Assembly: GCF_004005475.1 (NCBI RefSeq)
Contig: NZ_RZTZ01000002.1
Span: forward strand, 124,001-188,000
Direction of reading: 5' to 3'
Length of the DNA stretch: 64,000 bases
Origin: Niallia taxi
GTDB taxonomy: Bacteria; Bacillota; Bacilli; Bacillales; Cytobacillaceae
This document shows, piece by piece, positions 30,735 to 39,321 of this stretch. A program made the position numbers and the translations under genes. Positions within the stretch are counted from its first letter, which is position 1. Each line of letters begins with the position of its first letter. The notes under the pieces are model-generated. The model had not been told where the DNA came from, searched no databases, and worked only from the letters and a program-made list of their open reading frames with translations.

Positions 30735-31250
30735 ATTAGCAAAGATATGATTTTAAATGAAGGTATTCGTGCTAGAGAAGTTCGTCTTATTGACCAAAAC
30801 GGTGAACAACTTGGCATTAAAACGAAATTTGAAGCTCTTGAAATTGCAACACGTGTAAATCTTGATGTAGTTCTTGTTGCTCCAAATGCCAAACCACCAG
30901 TAGCTCGTATCATGGACTACGGTAAATATAAGTTTGAACAGCAAAAGAAAGATAAAGAAGCACGTAAAAATCAAAAAATCATTAATATCAAAGAGGTTCG
31001 CCTTAGTCCGACAATTGATGAGCATGACTTTAATACAAAGCTTCGCAATGCAATCAAGTTCTTGGAAAAGGGCGATAAAGTTAAGGCATCCATCCGTTTT
31101 AAAGGACGTGCCATTACACATAAAGAAATTGGTCAACGTGTACTAGTTCGATTTGCAGAAGCTTGTACAGAAGTTGCCACAGTGGAATCACACCCGAAAA
31201 TGGACGGCCGAAGCATGTTTATGACTTTAGCGCCTAAAAACGACAAGTAA
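30735..31250 (+). CDS. infC: Translation initiation factor IF-3 (AUU start)
   Basis: IF-3 binds the 30S subunit, checks start-codon pairing and prevents premature 50S joining. 171 residues when started at ATT 30735 ([19 protein letters not shown]), seven bases after GGAGGTG at 30721-30727. The first ATG, at 30747, is 19 nt from the SD and would cut four conserved residues. A rare AUU start is the classic IF-3 feature for autoregulation. The N-domain (~1-80), the Lys-rich linker [13 protein letters not shown] and the C-domain (~90-170) are intact. First gene of infC-rpmI-rplT. Confidence 0.95.
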   Translation: MSKDMILNEGIRAREVRLIDQNGEQLGIKTKFEALEIATRVNLDVVLVAPNAKPPVARIMDYGKYKFEQQKKDKEARKNQKIINIKEVRLSPTIDEHDFNTKLRNAIKFLEKGDKVKASIRFKGRAITHKEIGQRVLVRFAEACTEVATVESHPKMDGRSMFMTLAPKNDK

Positions 31251-31267
31251 ACGAGGAGGAATACGAA

Positions 31268-31468
31268 ATGCCAAAAATGAAAACTCACCGTGGAGCAGCT
31301 AAGCGTTTCAAAAAGACTGGCTCTGGTAAACTAAAACGTTCACATGCTTACACAAGCCATTTATTCGCTAACAAATCTACAAAACAAAAACGTAAGCTTC
31401 GTAAAGGTGCTATTGTATCTTCAGGAGATTACAAACGCATCCGTAATTTATTAGTAAACATTAAGTAA
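31268..31468 (+). CDS. rpmI: 50S ribosomal protein L35
   Basis: 66-residue, very basic ribosomal protein; [20 protein letters not shown] is the family N-terminus. SD ACGAGGAGG precedes the ATG. It lies 17 nt after infC and 25 nt before rplT in the conserved operon. Confidence 0.98.
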   Translation: MPKMKTHRGAAKRFKKTGSGKLKRSHAYTSHLFANKSTKQKRKLRKGAIVSSGDYKRIRNLLVNIK

Positions 31469-31493
31469 TTTTTCCAAATAGGAGGGAAATAAT

Positions 31494-31850
31494 ATGCCAC
31501 GTGTTAAAGGCGGTACAGTTACACGCAAACGTCGTAAAAAAGTTCTTAAATTAGCTAAAGGTTATTTCGGTTCAAAACATACATTATACAAAGTTGCTAA
31601 CCAACAGGTTATGAAATCCCTAATGTATGCATACCGCGATCGTCGTCAGAAAAAACGCGACTTCCGCAAACTTTGGATTACTCGTATCAACGCAGCTGCA
31701 CGCATCAACGGTCTTTCTTACAGCCGTTTAATGCACGGTTTGAAAGTTGCTGGTATCGAAGTAAACCGCAAAATGCTTGCTGAGCTTGCTGTAAGCGACG
31801 AAAAAGCATTTGCTGAATTAGCAACAGTAGCAAAACAAAACATTAAATAA
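31494..31850 (+). CDS. rplT: 50S ribosomal protein L20
   Basis: 118-residue basic protein needed for early 50S assembly and the expected repressor of its own operon through the leader at 30440-30734. Family signatures: [37 protein letters not shown] and [29 protein letters not shown]. Ends the infC operon with a terminator just downstream. Confidence 0.98.
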   Translation: MPRVKGGTVTRKRRKKVLKLAKGYFGSKHTLYKVANQQVMKSLMYAYRDRRQKKRDFRKLWITRINAAARINGLSYSRLMHGLKVAGIEVNRKMLAELAVSDEKAFAELATVAKQNIK

Positions 31851-31868
31851 GCTTTTTAAGCTTAAAAC

Positions 31869-31898
31869 AAGAAGGCATATATCATGCCTTCTTTTTGT
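31869..31898 (+). terminator. Intrinsic terminator after rplT
   Basis: AAGAAGGCAT (31869-31878) / ATGCCTTCTT (31884-31893), a perfect 10-bp stem, followed by TTTGTTT. Confidence 0.93.
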
Positions 31899-31926
31899 TT
31901 ATAAAGAAAAGATTAGGAGGAAGAAA

Positions 31927-32202
31927 ATGACTATCCAAATCATTTGTATATATTGGCTTCTTATTAATCTGTCCGGATATTTTGTTATGAAAATAGATAA
32001 GGATCGGGCTAGACGGCATGCTTATCGGATCAGCGAAAAACAATTATGGACTGTTGCCTTTTTGTTCGGAGCTTTAGGCATGACACTCGGAATGAAGCAA
32101 TTTCGTCATAAGACGAAGCATACAGCCTTTAAACTTGGTCTTCCAATGCTAGCAATAGTGGAGACGATAGTACTCCTATATATATTAAATGAATTAGCAT
32201 AA
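31927..32202 (+). CDS. ysdA: DUF1294 membrane protein YsdA
   Basis: 91-residue membrane protein with helices near 4-22, 40-58 and 68-88. The family motif MKIDKDRARRHAYRISEK and MKQFRHKTKH between helices are typical of DUF1294. The place after rplT matches B. subtilis ysdA. SD TTAGGAGGAAG. Function unknown. Confidence 0.9.
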   Translation: MTIQIICIYWLLINLSGYFVMKIDKDRARRHAYRISEKQLWTVAFLFGALGMTLGMKQFRHKTKHTAFKLGLPMLAIVETIVLLYILNELA

Positions 32203-32264
32203 ATTCGAAGGTTTGGCTATACACTTAAGTAACAGCATGATTCTCACAAACTGAAGGTGATAGA

Positions 32265-32864
32265 ATGGAAGATCAATTATCCATGCTTTTTGTTATGGTA
32301 GAAATAGGCGGGGTACTTGCACCGATAGCGTTTATTCTCTTTCATACCTTAAGGCAAGTGTTGTTCATCCCGCCAATGCTAGTTTGTATAGCCGGTGGAG
32401 TCCTTTTTGGTGTAACATTCGGAACCATTTATTCGGTCATAGGTCTGACAATAAACTGTCTGTTTTTCTATATTGTCATTCACCGAATGCCCAAAACGCA
32501 TCAAAAGCTAAGTGTCTTAAAGAAAAGGTGGTTCGGTGAATACCGCAATCTTACAACAGGTCAAGTAGCTGTTTTGAGGCTAATCCCTTTTATTCATTAT
32601 CATCTCTTAAACTTTTGCCTTCTGGAGCGGACAAAAACTTTTAAAAATTATTTAAAATCCTCTTTTGCCACAAATATCCCGCTTGCCTTTTTTTATACTA
32701 TTTTTGGGCAGTTTATCAGCCAGTTTTCACCGACGATGATTATTGTTATTTTATTTGCATTAGCTGTATTAGTGTATATTTTGCGAGAGAAAATGACCAT
32801 TATTAAATGGCATGAGTTTTTTAAAGAGAATAAGCAAGAAAAAAAAGCTAAACACTCCGTTTAG
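32265..32864 (+). CDS. VTT/TVP38-TMEM64 (DedA-like) family membrane protein
   Basis: 199-residue polytopic membrane protein. Re-entrant-type glycine-rich region PPMLVCIAGGVLFGVTFGTI (~42-61) followed by hydrophobic helices at ~15-35, 60-82, 125-150 and 160-180 is typical of the SNARE-associated/TVP38 (VTT) family. Members are linked to lipid scrambling or unknown transport. Not at this place in B. subtilis, where ysdA is followed by ysdB. SD GAAGGTGAT. Its 3' end overlaps the terminator shared with ysdB. The family call is moderate. Confidence 0.7.
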   Translation: MEDQLSMLFVMVEIGGVLAPIAFILFHTLRQVLFIPPMLVCIAGGVLFGVTFGTIYSVIGLTINCLFFYIVIHRMPKTHQKLSVLKKRWFGEYRNLTTGQVAVLRLIPFIHYHLLNFCLLERTKTFKNYLKSSFATNIPLAFFYTIFGQFISQFSPTMIIVILFALAVLVYILREKMTIIKWHEFFKENKQEKKAKHSV

Positions 32865-32877
32865 CTTTTTAATTTTT
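32843..32877. terminator. Bidirectional terminator between the VTT gene and ysdB
   Basis: AAAAGCTAAAC (32843-32853) / GTTTAGCTTTT (32859-32869), an 11-bp perfect stem with A and T flanks, overlapping the VTT stop codon. Confidence 0.88.
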
Positions 32878-32878
32878 A

Positions 32879-33232
32879 TTAGGATTTTTTCCAGTCTATT
32901 TTTGAATTAGGATAAACAGCTTTTAATGATTCCTCCAAAAAACGGACATCAGCTTCCATTAGCTTCGTGTCATAAGGTTCAGTCGGCCATAATAAAATCC
33001 TGCTTACCGTTTTATTGTCAACAGGGTGTACATATTTTTCCCCTTCAAATAAAAATCCTTTATAAGTGACAAGGAGATTCATTCTGACATTTTTTCGGTC
33101 GTCAATCAAATAAAACCTATTGCCTCTTTTAGCAAATTCAAGCCTTCGTACAGGGCTAGCAGCAAATGAAATGATACGATAAACAATAAAGATGATAAGA
33201 GCCAATAACAGCAAACGCAAGAGCAACATCAT
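32879..33232 (-). CDS. ysdB: Sigma-W pathway protein YsdB
   Basis: 117-residue protein with one N-terminal membrane anchor (~3-22, Leu/Ile-rich) and a small cytoplasmic domain with NRFYLIDDRKNVRMNLLVTY and YKGFLFEGEKY, matching B. subtilis YsdB. The start at 33232 follows GGAGG (33241-33245, reverse strand) with 8-nt spacing. The gene is inverted relative to B. subtilis order and has its own exact sigma-W promoter match. Role: part of the envelope-stress regulon; biochemical function unknown. Confidence 0.85.
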   Translation of the reverse strand: MMLLLRLLLLALIIFIVYRIISFAASPVRRLEFAKRGNRFYLIDDRKNVRMNLLVTYKGFLFEGEKYVHPVDNKTVSRILLWPTEPYDTKLMEADVRFLEESLKAVYPNSKIDWKKS

Positions 33233-33277
33233 ATATAAAGCCTCCAAATTTTTTAAATAAAACTTTAGCTAATTCTA

Positions 33278-33303
33278 TACGTGTAAAAACAAATAAGGTT
33301 TCA
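33278..33303 (-). promoter_or_regulatory. Sigma-W promoter of ysdB
   Basis: On the reverse strand TGAAAC (33303-33298), exactly 16 nt, then CGTA (33281-33278): a full match to the Bacillus sigma-W consensus. It lies ~45 nt before the ysdB start. Confidence 0.87.
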
Positions 33304-33471
33304 AATTTTAGAAAATATTTTTTAAAATACGAAAGAGACTTTTAAAACAGCGAATTTAAAGCATAATATTAATGATTACATCACTATCTCAGCATAATAC
33401 TAGGAAGATTTTTAATTTATTAGTATAATAAGAATGATTTGAATGATTAATATTAAGGGAGTCGAAGTATA

Positions 33472-34554
33472 ATGAAGCTAGATGAAACATTATCAATGCT
33501 TAAAGATCTGACAGACGCTAAAGGCATACCAGGCAATGAAAGAGAACCAAGAGAAGTAATGAAAAAATACATATCAGCATATGCGGATGAAGTGACCACA
33601 GATAATTTAGGGAGTCTTATTGCCAAAAAGACAGGTAAAGAAGACGGTCCGAAAATCATGGTGGCAGGCCACTTGGATGAAGTAGGCTTTATGATCACAA
33701 GGATTGATGATAAAGGGTTCCTATACTTTCAGACAGTAGGAGGCTGGTGGTCACAAGTAATGCTGGCACAGCGTGTGACGATTGTAACAAGCAAAGGAGA
33801 TATCACTGGTGTAATCGGTTCAAAACCACCGCATATTCTGTCTCCAGAAGCCCGTAAAAAGCCGGTTGAAATTAAAGATATGTTTATTGATATCGGTGCT
33901 GCTTCTAAAGAAGAGGCACATGAATGGGGAGTTAAGCCAGGAGATATGGTCGTACCATATTTTGAGTTCACTGTTATGAACAACGAAAAGATGCTGCTTG
34001 CTAAGGCATGGGATAACCGTATTGGCTGTGCTATTGCCATTGATGTACTAAAAGGCTTAAAGGACAGTGAGCATCCTAATACTGTTTATGGTGTCGGAAC
34101 AGTTCAGGAAGAGGTCGGCTTGCGTGGTGCAAGAACGGCAGCGCAGAAAATTCAGCCTGACATTGCATTCGGCGTGGATGTTGGTATCGCTGGAGATACA
34201 CCTGGCGTAACAGAAAAAGAAGCATTGAGTAAAATGGGTAAAGGTCCTCAAATTATTTTGTATGATGCTAGCATGGTTTCTCATAAAGGCTTAAGAGACT
34301 TAGTGACAGACACTGCAGATGCTCAAAATATACCTTATCAATTTGATAGTGTGCCTGGCGGAGGTACTGATTCAGGTGCCATTCACTTAACACATAATGG
34401 TGTGCCGGCATTGTCTATAACAATTGCAACGCGCTATATCCATTCACATGCAGCAATGCTTCATCGTGATGATTACGAAAATGCTGTTAAGCTTATTATC
34501 GAGGTTATTAAAAAGCTCGACAGTGAGACAGTGAAAGAACTTACATTCAAATAA
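33472..34554 (+). CDS. ysdC: M42 family glutamyl aminopeptidase / endoglucanase-like metallopeptidase
   Basis: Cytoplasmic dinuclear-metal aminopeptidase of family M42, 360 residues. Metal and catalytic motifs: [10 protein letters not shown] (~64-73), [10 protein letters not shown] with the bridging Asp, [12 protein letters not shown] with catalytic Glu pair, [13 protein letters not shown], and [12 protein letters not shown] near the C-terminus. Likely a tetrahedral TET-type complex that trims peptides; some relatives are called CelM. SD AGGGAGTCG. The position matches B. subtilis ysdC. Terminator follows. Confidence 0.92.
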   Translation: MKLDETLSMLKDLTDAKGIPGNEREPREVMKKYISAYADEVTTDNLGSLIAKKTGKEDGPKIMVAGHLDEVGFMITRIDDKGFLYFQTVGGWWSQVMLAQRVTIVTSKGDITGVIGSKPPHILSPEARKKPVEIKDMFIDIGAASKEEAHEWGVKPGDMVVPYFEFTVMNNEKMLLAKAWDNRIGCAIAIDVLKGLKDSEHPNTVYGVGTVQEEVGLRGARTAAQKIQPDIAFGVDVGIAGDTPGVTEKEALSKMGKGPQIILYDASMVSHKGLRDLVTDTADAQNIPYQFDSVPGGGTDSGAIHLTHNGVPALSITIATRYIHSHAAMLHRDDYENAVKLIIEVIKKLDSETVKELTFK

Positions 34555-34559
34555 TTAGA

Positions 34560-34598
34560 AAAGAGACCAGGGAAAATAAACTGGTCTCTTTTTTTATT
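34560..34598 (+). terminator. Intrinsic terminator after ysdC
   Basis: AAAGAGACCAG (34560-34570) / CTGGTCTCTTT (34581-34591), an 11-bp perfect stem, then a T-run. Because the flanks are A- and T-rich it may also serve the convergent gene. Confidence 0.93.
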
Positions 34599-35134
34599 TA
34601 GTAACACTAGATGGTTTTTTCTTCGGCCAAAGACAATAGCTGAAACTGATTAGAAAGTCGATACCAAGGACAATTGTCCATACCTGAATAAGTGGAAGTA
34701 AGGTTTTTATATCTTCTTTAGGAATAAATAATGTCATCAAATAAAGCAAACAGGCACCTATTGCAAAAGCAACAAGATGGCGCAGCCAACCAACCATCTC
34801 TTGTATTGCATGCGCCCGTCCGTATTTTTTTACAGGCTTTTCTCCACCTGCAAACCGGAAGCTGAAATGGGCATCCATCCATTTAATCATACTGTGTCCG
34901 AAGGCAATGGTGACACCGATATATACAGCAGCCAGCCCATGGAATACCGTGATTTCACTGCCCTTATTGATGTCTATAATCGTAAAAGCGATTAAAAAGT
35001 AAATCGATAATTGGTGTGGCGAGAAGAAAAGCTGCACTTAGTTTTTTTTTCTTCCACATATACCGGCAAAACAACCCCAATAGTACAAATATCCAAAAAG
35101 CAATTTCGCATATAATAATTAAAAAGCCAATCAC
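34594..35134 (-). pseudogene. Membrane protein gene with a single-base frameshift
   Basis: Two frames together read as one four-helix membrane protein of about 180 residues. Frame 1 begins at GTG 35134, nine bases after AGGAG (35144-35148, reverse), and reads MIGFLIIICEIAFW... to ATPIIDLL. At a run of five T on the coding strand (A at 34994-34998) the frame must lose one base to continue as LIAFTIIDINKGSEITVFHG and on to the stop. Unshifted, frame 1 stops ten codons later. The downstream frame alone would start at an internal GTG without an SD. Sequencing error, true inactivation or slippage are all possible. The product resembles an uncharacterised membrane family; function unknown. Confidence 0.75.
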
Positions 35135-35246
35135 CTAAGAACACTCCTTTTAATAAGTAAAAAATGATTAAAGGTATATTAGTGATATGCACAAAGCAGT
35201 TAATCATGAACTAAAAAATAAACTTTTTAAATGATAGGCAGAAACC

Positions 35247-35282
35247 AAAAACGGTTTGCCCGATTACTGGACAAACCGTTTT
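35247..35282. terminator. Bidirectional terminator after the AI-2E permease
   Basis: AAAACGGTTTG (35248-35258) / CAAACCGTTTT (35272-35282), an 11-bp perfect stem; T-run on the reverse strand for the minus-strand gene. Confidence 0.87.
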
Positions 35283-35285
35283 AAA

Positions 35286-36413
35286 TTAACTTAAATCGAT
35301 TGGCGGTGGTGGGGGCGGAGTATTGTTTAATATCGCCGCTTTTCGTGCCTTTAAGAATCGATTGATGTTTAAGACAATTGTTTTTGCTACAGCGTAGGTT
35401 GGTACTGCCAAAATCATTCCAAGTATGCCTGCAAGGTTTCCTGCAACAAGCAACAGAACAATAATGGTAGCAGGATGGGTATCTAGCCTTTTACCTAAAA
35501 TAAGTGGTGAAAGGATATTACCTTCGATTTGCTGAGCAATCGTAATGACGAGAATGACTAAAAGAGCCTGTGTTGGTGAAGTAAATAATGCGATAATAAC
35601 AGCAGGCGCTCCGCCGATTAATGGTCCAACATATGGGATAATGTTAGTTACAGCAACAATCAATGCCATTACTAAAGCATAGTCAAGACCAATGATCCAG
35701 TAACCAATTAAAGCAAGTGTACCTACAAACAGGGCAACCATTACTTGTCCTTGAATATAAGCAGCTAAAGTGTCACCAGTATCTTTTAGAATTTTTGTAG
35801 CTTCCTTGCGGTAAGAAACAGGGAAAAACTTCGATAAGGCGGAAGGAAACTTACTGCCGTCCTTGAAGCTGTAAAAGAGCAAGAAAGGAACAGTAACAAT
35901 CGTTATCGTAATATTTGTCATCGTACTGATGATGGCACTAATGCTGTTTGTTATGCTGCTTGGAATTGTTTGAGCATAGTCATTCAGCTTTTCGGTAATG
36001 TCGCCCATTGTGACATATTCCTGATTAAGGAGCCATTTGTATTGCTTCGTATCATTTAGAGTATTAAAGAATTTAATAGCTTGATCCGCATAGTTTGGAA
36101 TATTACTGAAAAGCTCAGTGATCTGCTTGCTAATTAGCGGAATGACACTGCCGACAGCTAAAATAATTAATCCTATTACTACTACATAAATAATAATAAT
36201 GGCTAATGTTTTCGGCACTTTATATTTTTGCAAGAAATTTACGATCGGGTTGAGCAGGAAATACAAAAAGCCTGTGATGATAATGGGGAAAAACAAAGTA
36301 GTGAACAATACAGCTACAGGCTGGAATAAAAACGATATTTTTGTGCAAACATATATGATTGCTACAATCAATAATACTTGCAAAAGCCAATAATGAAACT
36401 TCTTTTTCGTCAA
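35286..36413 (-). CDS. AI-2E family transporter (PerM-like permease)
   Basis: 375-residue polytopic membrane protein, the second AI-2E superfamily member in this window (with ytvI). Family layout: paired N-terminal helices (~10-60), helix at ~65-90, a soluble segment to ~150, and a C-terminal bundle with VTNIIPYVGPLIGG (~240-253) and GNILSPLILGKR. The C-terminus ends in a striking run of seven prolines before IDLS. TTG start with AAAAAAGGTGAAG. The substrate is unknown; proposals include quorum signals or Na+/H+ exchange in relatives. Confidence 0.87.
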   Translation of the reverse strand: MTKKKFHYWLLQVLLIVAIIYVCTKISFLFQPVAVLFTTLFFPIIITGFLYFLLNPIVNFLQKYKVPKTLAIIIIYVVVIGLIILAVGSVIPLISKQITELFSNIPNYADQAIKFFNTLNDTKQYKWLLNQEYVTMGDITEKLNDYAQTIPSSITNSISAIISTMTNITITIVTVPFLLFYSFKDGSKFPSALSKFFPVSYRKEATKILKDTGDTLAAYIQGQVMVALFVGTLALIGYWIIGLDYALVMALIVAVTNIIPYVGPLIGGAPAVIIALFTSPTQALLVILVITIAQQIEGNILSPLILGKRLDTHPATIIVLLLVAGNLAGILGMILAVPTYAVAKTIVLNINRFLKARKAAILNNTPPPPPPIDLS

Positions 36414-36763
36414 GTTATCTTCACCTTTTTTCTTTAATTATTACATTGCATCTATGTAAAAATATATGTAACGTAGTATAGCACAAAAAACTATTAGAAT
36501 TATACCCTGATATACCAAGATTATAACATTACAAATGAATGCTAGTATGGAAATACGAATGACTAATAAATAAGTTTCATAAATAAGTAATAAATTTTTG
36601 GGGACAAAAAAAATAGGAGGAATATATTCTCCTCCTATACGGTGATATGAATAAGTTTTAAGTGAAGAAATTCTGTCTTGGCTGTGTTGCACCCTATAGC
36701 CAAGAAGCTTTTACGGATCAGTTGATCTTTTTTTTAAGTCTGGGAAAATTAAATCCCCCAAAT
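36414..36763 (-). other. Intergenic region between sspI and the AI-2E gene
   Basis: 350 nt, AT-rich. It holds a strong reverse-strand terminator (36611-36643) and a second inverted repeat TCTTGGCT/AGCCAAGA near 36675-36705 without a U-run. A short reverse open frame here has no SD and overlaps the terminator; I do not call it a gene. Confidence 0.5.
36611..36643 (-). terminator. Reverse-strand terminator downstream of sspI
   Basis: On the reverse strand ATAGGAGGAG ... TTCCTCCTAT followed by eight T. It probably ends the sspI transcript, ~120 nt after the sspI stop. Confidence 0.85.
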
Positions 36764-36970
36764 TTATTTTAATCCAGTCTCAAGTGTCTGCAGCATTTCT
36801 GTTTTATCTTGATCAGAAGAATTTTGCCAGATTACTTCAAACAGCACACCAAGACCTGGTAGCATTTTCTCTTCGCCATTTTGGATAGCGTCAACAATTG
36901 TTGCTTTTAGCTCATCTTGTGAATTACCTGAAACATTATGGATAATCGCGTTTCGTAAGTTTAAACTCAT
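36764..36970 (-). CDS. sspI: Small acid-soluble spore protein SspI
   Basis: 68-residue minor SASP of the spore core. It matches B. subtilis SspI closely: [35 protein letters not shown] and EVIWQ...[11 protein letters not shown]. The start at 36970 follows AAAAAAGGAG on the reverse strand; an upstream in-frame codon would add three residues and overlap the SD. Expected to be forespore-specific (sigma-G), though I could not fix a clean promoter. Shows that the organism sporulates. Confidence 0.96.
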   Translation of the reverse strand: MSLNLRNAIIHNVSGNSQDELKATIVDAIQNGEEKMLPGLGVLFEVIWQNSSDQDKTEMLQTLETGLK

Positions 36971-37105
36971 GGATAGCACTCCTTTTTTCTATTATAAGAA
37001 AGCCCACACTATATCATTTCTCATTTGCCGTTTATTATGTATATTCTTTACGCTATAATAAAAAAATAGGAAGCAATGGTTAGTTTAAGTGAGGAGACAT
37101 GCAAT

Positions 37106-37852
37106 TTGAAACATATACTTTCTGCCAAAAACCCTCAAGTTAAAGAGTGGAAAAAATGCCTGACCAAAAAGGAAAGAGACAAAACAGGAACATTTCTTGT
37201 TGAAGGATTTCATTTAGTGGAAGAGGCGCTTAAAGCAAATGCGATAAAGCATTTAATTATTTCTGAGGAAATAGAAATGCCAGCATGGGATTATGGAGAT
37301 ATTTCCGTTACAATTGTAACAAAAGAAATTATTTTACAGCTGACTGACACAGAAACACCGCAAGGAATTGTAGCGCTGTGTGAGCAATATAGAGATGAGC
37401 AAGCATTATTAACAGGTAAGTCCTTTATTGCCCTTGATCAGGTGCAGGATCCGGGGAATCTTGGGACAATAATCCGCACAGCAGATGCTGCAGGAATTGA
37501 CGCAGTAATCGTTGGGGATGGCACTGTCGATATATATAATCCAAAAGTAGTCCGTTCTGGACAAGGAAGCCATTTTCACCTGCCTATCATTAAGCAGAAC
37601 CTGCCGGAATTCATAGAAGGCTTGAAGGAAAAGGGAGTTTCTGTTTATGGGACAAGCTTGGAAAATGGCGTTAATTACCGAGAAGTACCCGCAGCAGAAT
37701 CCTTTTGTTTAATTGTTGGTAATGAAGGAAACGGTGTAAGTAAAGAAGTGCTTTTGGCAACTGATAAAAATTTATATATTCCGATTCATGGTAAAAGTGA
37801 ATCATTGAATGTGGCCGTAGCTGCAGGAATTTTAATGTATCATTTCGTTTGA
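37106..37852 (+). CDS. SpoU/TrmH family 23S rRNA methyltransferase
   Basis: RNA 2'-O-ribose methyltransferase of the SPOUT superfamily, 248 residues; the syntenic B. subtilis gene is ysgA. N-terminal substrate-binding domain (KNPQVKEWKKCLTKKERDKT, GTFLVEGFHLVEEAL) and C-terminal knot with DQVQDPGNLGTIIRTADAAG, VVRSGQGSHFHLP, LIVGNEGNGVS and SLNVAVAAGILMY. TTG 37106 follows GAGGAG at 37091-37096; the ATG-type start 30 nt earlier has no SD. Divergent from sspI. Confidence 0.92.
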   Translation: MKHILSAKNPQVKEWKKCLTKKERDKTGTFLVEGFHLVEEALKANAIKHLIISEEIEMPAWDYGDISVTIVTKEIILQLTDTETPQGIVALCEQYRDEQALLTGKSFIALDQVQDPGNLGTIIRTADAAGIDAVIVGDGTVDIYNPKVVRSGQGSHFHLPIIKQNLPEFIEGLKEKGVSVYGTSLENGVNYREVPAAESFCLIVGNEGNGVSKEVLLATDKNLYIPIHGKSESLNVAVAAGILMYHFV

Positions 37853-37876
37853 GTGTGGCCTAATTACAAAATGGGT

Positions 37877-37905
37877 TTGAAATGCGCTTTAAAATATACT
37901 ATAAT
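37877..37905 (+). promoter_or_regulatory. Sigma-A promoter of the pheST T-box leader
   Basis: TTGAAA (37877-37882), a 17-bp spacer, and TATAAT (37900-37905). Confidence 0.8.
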
Positions 37906-37914
37906 AGTGGCAAA

Positions 37915-38191
37915 TTGCATGATGAATAAACGTTGATGGAGAAAAGTAGTTTATAGCCCTGCTGATAAAGGGAGAAAATGCCTTGACTGAAAGCATTTTT
38001 ATCTGGCAGCATGAATGAAGTTCACCTCCTGAGTTGGCATCGGGACCAATTTCTTTATGGAAATTGTAAAGATGTTCCGGCATTTATGCCGTTATCCAAA
38101 TGAAGTGAACTTGAATGCTGAAATTCAGGTTAATTAGGGTGGTACCGCGAATACATAAACCTCGTCCCTTTTATAGGGATGGGGTTTTTTT
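37915..38191 (+). ncRNA. T-box leader (tRNA-Phe sensing) upstream of pheST
   Basis: The T-box AGGGTGGTACCGCG lies at 38136-38149. A TTC triplet in GAAGTTCACCTCC (~38018-38030) is the probable Phe specifier. The terminator pairs CCTCGTCCCT with AGGGATGGGG (38160-38169 / 38175-38184), flanked by AAA/TTT, then a T-run. Uncharged tRNA-Phe should stabilise the antiterminator and raise pheST expression. The 5' boundary is inferred from the promoter. Confidence 0.93.
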
Positions 38192-38262
38192 ATGTTCTAA
38201 TTCAAAGTAAAGCGAATTTAAGCTTGTGCAATTCATGCAAAATTACAAGGAGGAAACGAACA

Positions 38263-39303
38263 TTGGAAGCGAAATTAAAGGAACTGCAAGAAGAAGCTTT
38301 AAAAGCAATAGCAGCCAGTGAAAGCGTAAAAGAGTTAAATGACATAAGAGTAGCTTATCTTGGCAAAAAAGGTCCCATTACAGAAGTATTAAAGGGAATG
38401 GGTAAATTATCAGCAGAAGAACGTCCGAAAATGGGTGCTTTAGTCAATGTCATTCGTGATGAGATTACAAGCCATATTGAAGAGAAGCAAACGATGCTGG
38501 AAGAAGCAGAGGTTCAAAAGAAAATCGCTTCTGAAACAATCGATATTACACTTCCAGGGCGTCCAGTTGCGGTTGGGAATCACCATTCCTTAACAAGAGT
38601 GATTGAGGAAGTAGAGGATTTATTTATTGGAATGGGCTATACGGTAGAAGAAGGTCCAGAGGTAGAAGTCGATTATTATAATTTCGAAGCATTGAATCTG
38701 CCGAAAAACCACCCAGCAAGAGATATGCAGGATTCCTTCTATATCACAGAAGAACTGCTTTTAAGAACACATACTTCACCAGTTCAAGCACGTACAATGG
38801 AGAAGCATAAAGGAAAAGGCCCTGTTAAAATTATATGTCCAGGAAAAGTGTATCGCCGTGATAATGATGATGCGACACATTCCCATCAATTTATGCAAAT
38901 TGAAGGACTTGTTATTGATGAAAATATTCGTATGAGCGATCTTAAAGGTACACTTGAAGTTTTCGCGAAAAAAATGTTCGGAAATGACAGAGAAATCCGT
39001 CTGCGTCCAAGCTTCTTCCCATTCACAGAGCCTTCTGTAGAAGTGGATATTTCTTGCAGTATTTGTAAGGGAGCAGGCTGCAGTGTATGTAAAGGCACTG
39101 GCTGGATTGAAGTGCTTGGAGCAGGGATGGTTCATCCAAATGTACTGGAGATGGCAGGGTTTGACTCGAAGAAATATTCTGGTTTTGCCTTTGGAATCGG
39201 TGCAGAACGTATCGCTATGCTGAAGTATGGAGTGGACGACATTCGCCATTTCTATACAAATGATATCCGTTTCTTAAAACAATTTTCAGTGCCAGAATAT
39301 TAA
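38263..39303 (+). CDS. pheS: Phenylalanyl-tRNA synthetase alpha subunit
   Basis: Catalytic subunit of the (alpha-beta)2 synthetase, 346 residues. An N-terminal coiled coil (~1-85) binds tRNA; class II motif 2 is [14 protein letters not shown] and motif 3 [17 protein letters not shown]. Two CxxC pairs (CSIC...CSVC) near 265-280 are also seen in Bacillus relatives. TTG 38263 follows AAGGAGG at 38247-38253 and matches the family start; the reading frame is open further upstream into the T-box but has no start signal there. Confidence 0.97.
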   Translation: MEAKLKELQEEALKAIAASESVKELNDIRVAYLGKKGPITEVLKGMGKLSAEERPKMGALVNVIRDEITSHIEEKQTMLEEAEVQKKIASETIDITLPGRPVAVGNHHSLTRVIEEVEDLFIGMGYTVEEGPEVEVDYYNFEALNLPKNHPARDMQDSFYITEELLLRTHTSPVQARTMEKHKGKGPVKIICPGKVYRRDNDDATHSHQFMQIEGLVIDENIRMSDLKGTLEVFAKKMFGNDREIRLRPSFFPFTEPSVEVDISCSICKGAGCSVCKGTGWIEVLGAGMVHPNVLEMAGFDSKKYSGFAFGIGAERIAMLKYGVDDIRHFYTNDIRFLKQFSVPEY

Positions 39304-39321
39304 GGTTGGAGGAGAAAGCAA

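Noticed and set aside
30753-31136. 127-codon reverse frame over infC and similar long antisense frames over rplT-type, thrS, pheS and mutS2 genes
   Set aside because: Shadows of well-identified genes on the other strand, without SD or conserved motifs.
36441-36692. 83-codon reverse open frame downstream of sspI
   Set aside because: It spans a strong terminator and has no SD or recognisable domain.
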